Of a stretch of DNA of 9,039 bases, positions 6,696-9,039 are shown piece by piece. The DNA lies in assembly GCA_019307165.1 (NCBI GenBank), contig JAFDKD010000171.1, positions 1 to 9,039 on the forward strand. Direction: 5' to 3'. Each line of letters opens with the position of its first letter. The stretch's first letter is position 1. The notes beneath the pieces were generated by a model that had not been told where the DNA came from, ran no database searches, and was given only the letters and a program-made list of their open reading frames with translations. The DNA is from Deltaproteobacteria bacterium. Its GTDB lineage: Bacteria > Desulfobacterota > DSM-4660 > Desulfatiglandales > Desulfatiglandaceae. The position numbers and the translations under genes were made by a program.

Positions 6696-6732
6696 AATGG
6701 GTACATCACTTGCATGACCCGATAATTGCTGT

Positions 6733-6773
6733 GCCCCCTATGGGGGCGGCCCAAAGGCCGGGTCCTTTGGGCC
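6733..6773 (-). terminator. Twin GC-rich hairpins after the Roadblock-like gene
   Basis: GCCCCC-TAT-GGGGGC at 6733-6747 is a perfect 6-bp stem. Next to it, GGCCCAAAGG / CCTTTGGGCC at 6748-6773 is a perfect 10-bp stem with a 6-nt loop. They lie just downstream of the minus-strand stop at 6782. There is no T tract after them, so classical intrinsic termination is doubtful. Transcript 3'-end protection or a REP-like role is equally possible. Confidence 0.55.
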
Positions 6774-6781
6774 CGGATTCT

Positions 6782-7135
6782 TTACTTCCTGGAGCTGAAA
6801 AACCGCTTCAGGCCCTTGGGGGCGGCCTGTTTTTTAAGGGTGGGCAGCAGCAGGTCGGCGTTTAACCGGACCATGGCCATGGGCGCAAATGCCTCGACGA
6901 AAACCAATAGATAGCCGGGAACGGCTTTTCGCACGTAAAGCCTGAGTTCTTCAAATATGACGTCCGCTTCATTTATATCGGCAAAGGCGCCGATAAAGGG
7001 CGTCCAGTCGATGCCTCCCGGCGGGTGCGGCATGGGCGATGAAAAACGTTCGAACAGAATGTCGCCGCCTGTCGATAAGAGGATCGTTCCCCTAACGCCT
7101 TCCGTCGCGAGGATGTTGTCAAACAGGTGTTGCAT
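6782..7135 (-). CDS. Small Roadblock/LC7-like protein
   Basis: A 117-residue soluble protein. The N-terminal part (GVRGTILLSTGGDIL, about residues 13-27) and the later strand-rich part (GYLLVFVEAFAPMAMVRLN, about 74-92) fit the Roadblock/LC7 pattern: a first beta strand after a helix, then a hydrophobic hairpin and the phrase 'MVRLN'. Members of that family often regulate small GTPases or act as dimeric scaffolds (MglB is one), usually at about 110-130 residues. The C-terminus is basic (GLKRFFSSRK). The ATG at 7135 lacks a strong Shine-Dalgarno sequence, and the leader contains a 53-nt dyad. No GTPase gene is adjacent. A general hypothetical protein with this fold remains possible; the family call is by pattern only. 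Confidence 0.72.
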   Translation of the reverse strand: MQHLFDNILATEGVRGTILLSTGGDILFERFSSPMPHPPGGIDWTPFIGAFADINEADVIFEELRLYVRKAVPGYLLVFVEAFAPMAMVRLNADLLLPTLKKQAAPKGLKRFFSSRK

Positions 7136-7147
7136 AGATTAGTCCAT

Positions 7148-7200
7148 CGCAAAACCTGAATCTGCGGGCTCGTTACGAACCCCGTTTCGTCAGGTTTGCG
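7148..7200 (-). promoter_or_regulatory. 53-nt nested dyad in the leader of the Roadblock-like gene
   Basis: The outer arms CGCAAAACCTGA (7148-7159) and TCAGGTTTGCG (7190-7200) are complementary with one bulged A. An inner near-palindrome, TCGTTACGA (7170-7178), is flanked by GGG and CCC. On the minus strand it lies 13 nt upstream of the start codon at 7135. It could be a leader hairpin controlling translation, an operator, or a terminator for the upstream regulator gene. The symmetry is seen directly; the role is inferred. Confidence 0.5.
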
Positions 7201-7221
7201 CCAGGTTCAGGTTGAAAAGAC

Positions 7222-7302
7222 AGGCTGAGGCTGAGGTCAAGGTTGAGCAACAGATTGACGCTTGTGTTTTCCTTTTCTCAACCTAGACCTTAACCTCAAC
7301 CT
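7222..7302. repeat. Facing pair of AACCTCAACC short-word repeats
   Basis: Arm 7222-7247 and the reverse complement of arm 7277-7302 match at 22 of 26 positions. Both are built from AGGTTGAGG / AAGGTTGAG words. The loop is 29 nt. The pair starts 8 bp after the stop codon of the response regulator on the minus strand, so it could also form a 3' hairpin of that transcript. There is no clean T run after it. Confidence 0.8.
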
Positions 7303-7309
7303 ATCTTCA

Positions 7310-8341
7310 TTATCTCCCCCTGAGGAGGACTTCCACGATTCGGTCCCTCGGGCAATGGGGATGGACCTTGATTGCCGTCGTATGGTGTCCGGACAACAGA
7401 AAAACCCCGCTGTTCCGGTCTCGATCCACATAGCCCAATTTCAGGTCCCCCGCCGAGAAAGCGGCTCCCAGGCGGTTGCATTCAGTTAGAAACAGGACCC
7501 ACGAATCGTCGCTGTAAATGGATTCAACCCCGCAACGTTCGCCGATCTCCCGGTACAGGTCCCTTCGCAGACGTTCCGCATAATGGGGGCCGGACATCTC
7601 ATCCGGGGAGGTAGAAGGCCCTGAATTAGGAGGGATTGCGATCAACGGGGCTTTTAGGTCGGCGGCTTCGTCCCTCAAGCGCATACCTTCGATCAGGATA
7701 GTGAAAAGATCGTTCGTTATGCGTTTTTCCTTTTGGAGACATTCATTCTGAATGGATATGGAGACCTCTTCCCATGAAGCGATGGCATGTGCGGCGGCCT
7801 CACCCTGCAGATGTTCGACCCGTGCATCGATAAGTTCCCCTTCAAGAAAAAAAAGGACCCCTTCCCGGCCGGACGCTTTGTTCAGCATCCGAATGGTGCA
7901 GGTCTTCTGCTCCATCTGAATCAACTGCAGAAACATGCCCGATGAAATCCCATGGAGGGTCCCGCCTTCCGATGATTTTCCGATGGCGCCGATGATCCTG
8001 CGCCCCAGGTCCTCAATGAGAAACGGTTTTTCCAGGTAACCGACCGCCCCCCCGTCAAGCGCAACCCTTTCCATCTGGGGCGTGCCGTAGCCGGTAATAA
8101 TAATGACGGGGATTTCAGGGTAGTGATCGACGATGTTTACAAGAAGCGTCAAACCGTCCATGCGAGGCATTTTCAGATCGGTGGCCACGAGGGCAATGGG
8201 AATTTTCTGCAGCGTCTCAAGTGCTGCCTGGCCGTCATCCGCCGTTACCACCTCAAAGACGTCTCTGTATCGGGCAAGCCCCTCGCGGATCAGGTGTTGG
8301 ATTTCCTTGTCGTCATCAACGATGAGTACATATTTCGGCAC
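7310..8341 (-). CDS. Response regulator: REC domain plus DUF4388 (PatA-like)
   Basis: A 343-residue cytoplasmic signalling protein. The receiver domain spans residues 1 to about 118: acidic cluster Asp9-Asp10-Asp11, phosphoacceptor Asp55 in TDLKMP, Thr83 in IIITGYG, and Lys105 in LEKPF. All key residues are present. Residues 128-235 match DUF4388: LHGISSGMFLQLIQ, then GVLFFLEGELIDA and a GEAAAHAIASW helix. The last ~100 residues are of a type I do not recognise. There is no DNA-binding helix-turn-helix, so output is probably by protein contact. The start is GTG at 8339-8341, with AGGGTG six bases upstream. No histidine kinase gene is visible nearby. The next gene on the strand is Roadblock-like, 174 bp downstream, a pairing that would fit a polarity or motility circuit, but this is inference. 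Confidence 0.92.
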   Translation of the reverse strand: MPKYVLIVDDDKEIQHLIREGLARYRDVFEVVTADDGQAALETLQKIPIALVATDLKMPRMDGLTLLVNIVDHYPEIPVIIITGYGTPQMERVALDGGAVGYLEKPFLIEDLGRRIIGAIGKSSEGGTLHGISSGMFLQLIQMEQKTCTIRMLNKASGREGVLFFLEGELIDARVEHLQGEAAAHAIASWEEVSISIQNECLQKEKRITNDLFTILIEGMRLRDEAADLKAPLIAIPPNSGPSTSPDEMSGPHYAERLRRDLYREIGERCGVESIYSDDSWVLFLTECNRLGAAFSAGDLKLGYVDRDRNSGVFLLSGHHTTAIKVHPHCPRDRIVEVLLRGR

Positions 8342-8347
8342 GGTTTA

Positions 8348-8377
8348 CACCCTAAATTGCATGAAACATGCAATTTA
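8348..8377 (-). promoter_or_regulatory. 25-nt perfect palindrome abutting the ribosome-binding site of the response regulator
   Basis: TAAATTGCATG (8353-8363) and CATGCAATTTA (8367-8377) form a perfect 11-bp stem with an AAA/TTT loop. The AGGGTG Shine-Dalgarno-like site (8348-8353 complement) overlaps the foot of the stem by one base. It could be an operator for a dimeric regulator or an RNA hairpin controlling translation. Confidence 0.6.
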
Positions 8378-8431
8378 ATATTAACTCATATGAAACTTCG
8401 TTGGATTGCGGGTTGCACGGAGGTTGGGTTT

Positions 8432-8464
8432 CTCTCGCAAAGAACGCAAAGGTCGCCAAGATAA
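8432..8464. repeat. CGCAAAG-type short-word repeat
   Basis: CTCTCGCAAAGAACGCAAAG followed by GTCGCCAAGA: three variants of a CGCAAAG/CGCCAAG word at 10-11 bp steps. It lies directly beside the second IVP-derived element. Confidence 0.65.
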
Positions 8465-8468
8465 GGGC

Positions 8469-8623
8469 ATTCGTTGTCGTGCTCGTTGTCGTTGTCGTAA
8501 TCGCCGTACGGCGCCCAACTTTCTCGGCGGCGTATTCGGGCGAAACCCGATAGATGTCAAGCTGCTCATGCCCGAACTGCATGATCTCCTCGATTACGAC
8601 AACGACCACGACAACGAACTCGC
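8469..8623 (-). mobile_element. MITE-like element with IVP gene remnant, copy B
   Basis: An inverted second copy of the element at 3868-4014, ~155 bp. The left end (8470-8503) and right end (8591-8618) are inverted repeats of TTCGTTGTCGTG / TCGTTGTCGTAATCG; the left end has one extra TTGTCG word. On the minus strand the interior reads MQFGHEQLDIYRVSPEYAAE, again the start of an IVP-like four-helix-bundle protein, and then shifts frame into the right terminus. By eye roughly 85-90% of the core matches copy A, with substitutions and a one-base indel. The gene body is missing, so this is a remnant, not a working gene. Confidence 0.72.
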
Positions 8624-8886
8624 CCAAAAACGGCAGGATCTCCGATCCGCCCCCTTTGAAGTGAGGTTGCTCTGGATTTCCCGCCGTTCTCGTGCGGGGA
8701 CACCTCTAACGATCCTCCATGAAATCCGACACTGTTTTCTCGAAAAGTTTCCTTCTCGATTAGACCGGCCGCCCCTCAGGCCGGAGGCGGCGCTCATAAC
8801 TCTAGTCACTCATAACTCATAACTCCAGCCGCTTAAAGGACTTCGTTGTTGCAAGCCCCCTATGGACCCGGCTAAGAATAAAAATC
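8624..8886. other. Gene-free region with GC hairpin and CATAACTC repeat
   Basis: I see no credible gene here. CCGGCC / GGCCGG (8765-8770 with 8779-8784) forms a hairpin; GCCGCC / GGCGGC (8768-8773 with 8786-8791) is an alternative. Right after it, 8793-8825 is a short-word array of ACTCATAACT variants. Either could mark the 3' end of the minus-strand gene that stops at 8887, but a T tract is lacking. The stretch 8624-8760 shows no recognisable content. Confidence 0.55.
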
Positions 8887-9039
8887 CTACAGATCCAGTC
8901 CCGCAAGGCCTTCCTCGTGGCTGTCGCGCCAGGCATCGAGCAGCGTCTGGAACGAAGGCGAAATGCCCGTTTCGGCTGCCATCTCCCGTGCGCACTGGAC
9001 CACGGCCCCCAGCAGTTCGTCATGGCCCGCCTGCCCCGT
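8887..9039 (-). CDS. C-terminal end of an unrecognised protein, 5' partial at the right edge
   Basis: An open minus-strand frame enters at the window edge and ends in TAG at 8887-8889, giving 50 residues that end in GLAGLDL. Third codon positions are strongly G or C, as in the confirmed genes, while the two other minus frames here have less natural composition. The content is helical (DELLGAVVQCAREMAAETG, then QTLLDAWRDSHEEG). The helical tail with a late 'G.sD/LD' type ending weakly recalls the C-terminal domain of 3-hydroxyisobutyrate-dehydrogenase-like oxidoreductases, but I do not assign that. Confidence 0.65.
   Translation of the reverse strand, partial: TGQAGHDELLGAVVQCAREMAAETGISPSFQTLLDAWRDSHEEGLAGLDL

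Noticed and set aside
7222..7302. Classical intrinsic terminator of the response regulator
   Set aside because: The stem is long and imperfect (22/26) and is not followed by a T run on the minus strand. It is better described as a facing repeat pair.
8444..8462. Sigma-54-like promoter (TTGGCGACCTTTGC on the minus strand)
   Set aside because: The GG to GC spacing is 8, not 10, and the match is inside a word repeat.
8352..8627. Minus-strand ORF carrying VVVVVVVIEEIMQFGHEQ
   Set aside because: It contains the IVP-like start but runs into terminus and CGCAAAG-repeat sequence. It is the translation of the element remnant, not an intact gene.

Overview
The window looks like a piece of a Desulfobacterota (deltaproteobacterial, sulfate-reducer-like) chromosome. 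The reasons are two adjacent large multihaem c-type cytochromes, a moderately high G+C content with GC-rich third codon positions, a response regulator carrying a DUF4388 (PatA N-terminal-like) domain next to a small Roadblock-like protein, and intergenic DNA packed with degenerate short-word repeats and remnants of four-helix-bundle (23S rRNA intervening-sequence protein, IVP) genes. No rRNA, tRNA, CRISPR array or intact transposase gene was seen.

Left part, plus strand (1-3657): two paralogous multihaem cytochromes in tandem. The first is cut by the left window edge and shows 11 CXXCH motifs plus one CX4CH. The second is a predicted lipoprotein with 10 CXXCH motifs. Between them lies a repeat cluster with two direct copies and one inverted copy of a word-like repeat. 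The inverted copy encodes most of the signal peptide of the second cytochrome, and it can form a 33-bp RNA stem with the first direct copy, ending close to a T8 run. The last ~28 residues of the second cytochrome are also encoded by repeat sequence.

Middle (3658-4077): a gene-free mosaic of at least three further word-repeat families, then a ~147-bp MITE-like element bounded by GTTGTCG-rich inverted termini and carrying the first codons of an IVP-type gene. A second, inverted copy of this element lies at 8469-8623.

Right part, minus strand (4078-8341): a PilB/GspE-type ATPase with a TPR-like N-terminal extension (4078-6462), a small Roadblock/LC7-like protein (6782-7135) and a REC-DUF4388 response regulator (7310-8341). 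The genes are separated by 174-319 bp holding paired inverted word repeats and hairpins, so they are probably separate transcription units, though all read in the same direction. Together they suggest a regulated surface, motility or secretion function, but no pilin, secretin or platform protein gene is in the window. At the right edge is the 50-residue C-terminus of an unrecognised minus-strand protein (8887-9039).

The most interesting signal is not in the genes. Several gaps hold degenerate short-word repeats arranged as facing pairs. The two IVP-derived elements suggest that the IVP gene family travels here as a TIR-bounded mobile unit with non-autonomous derivatives.
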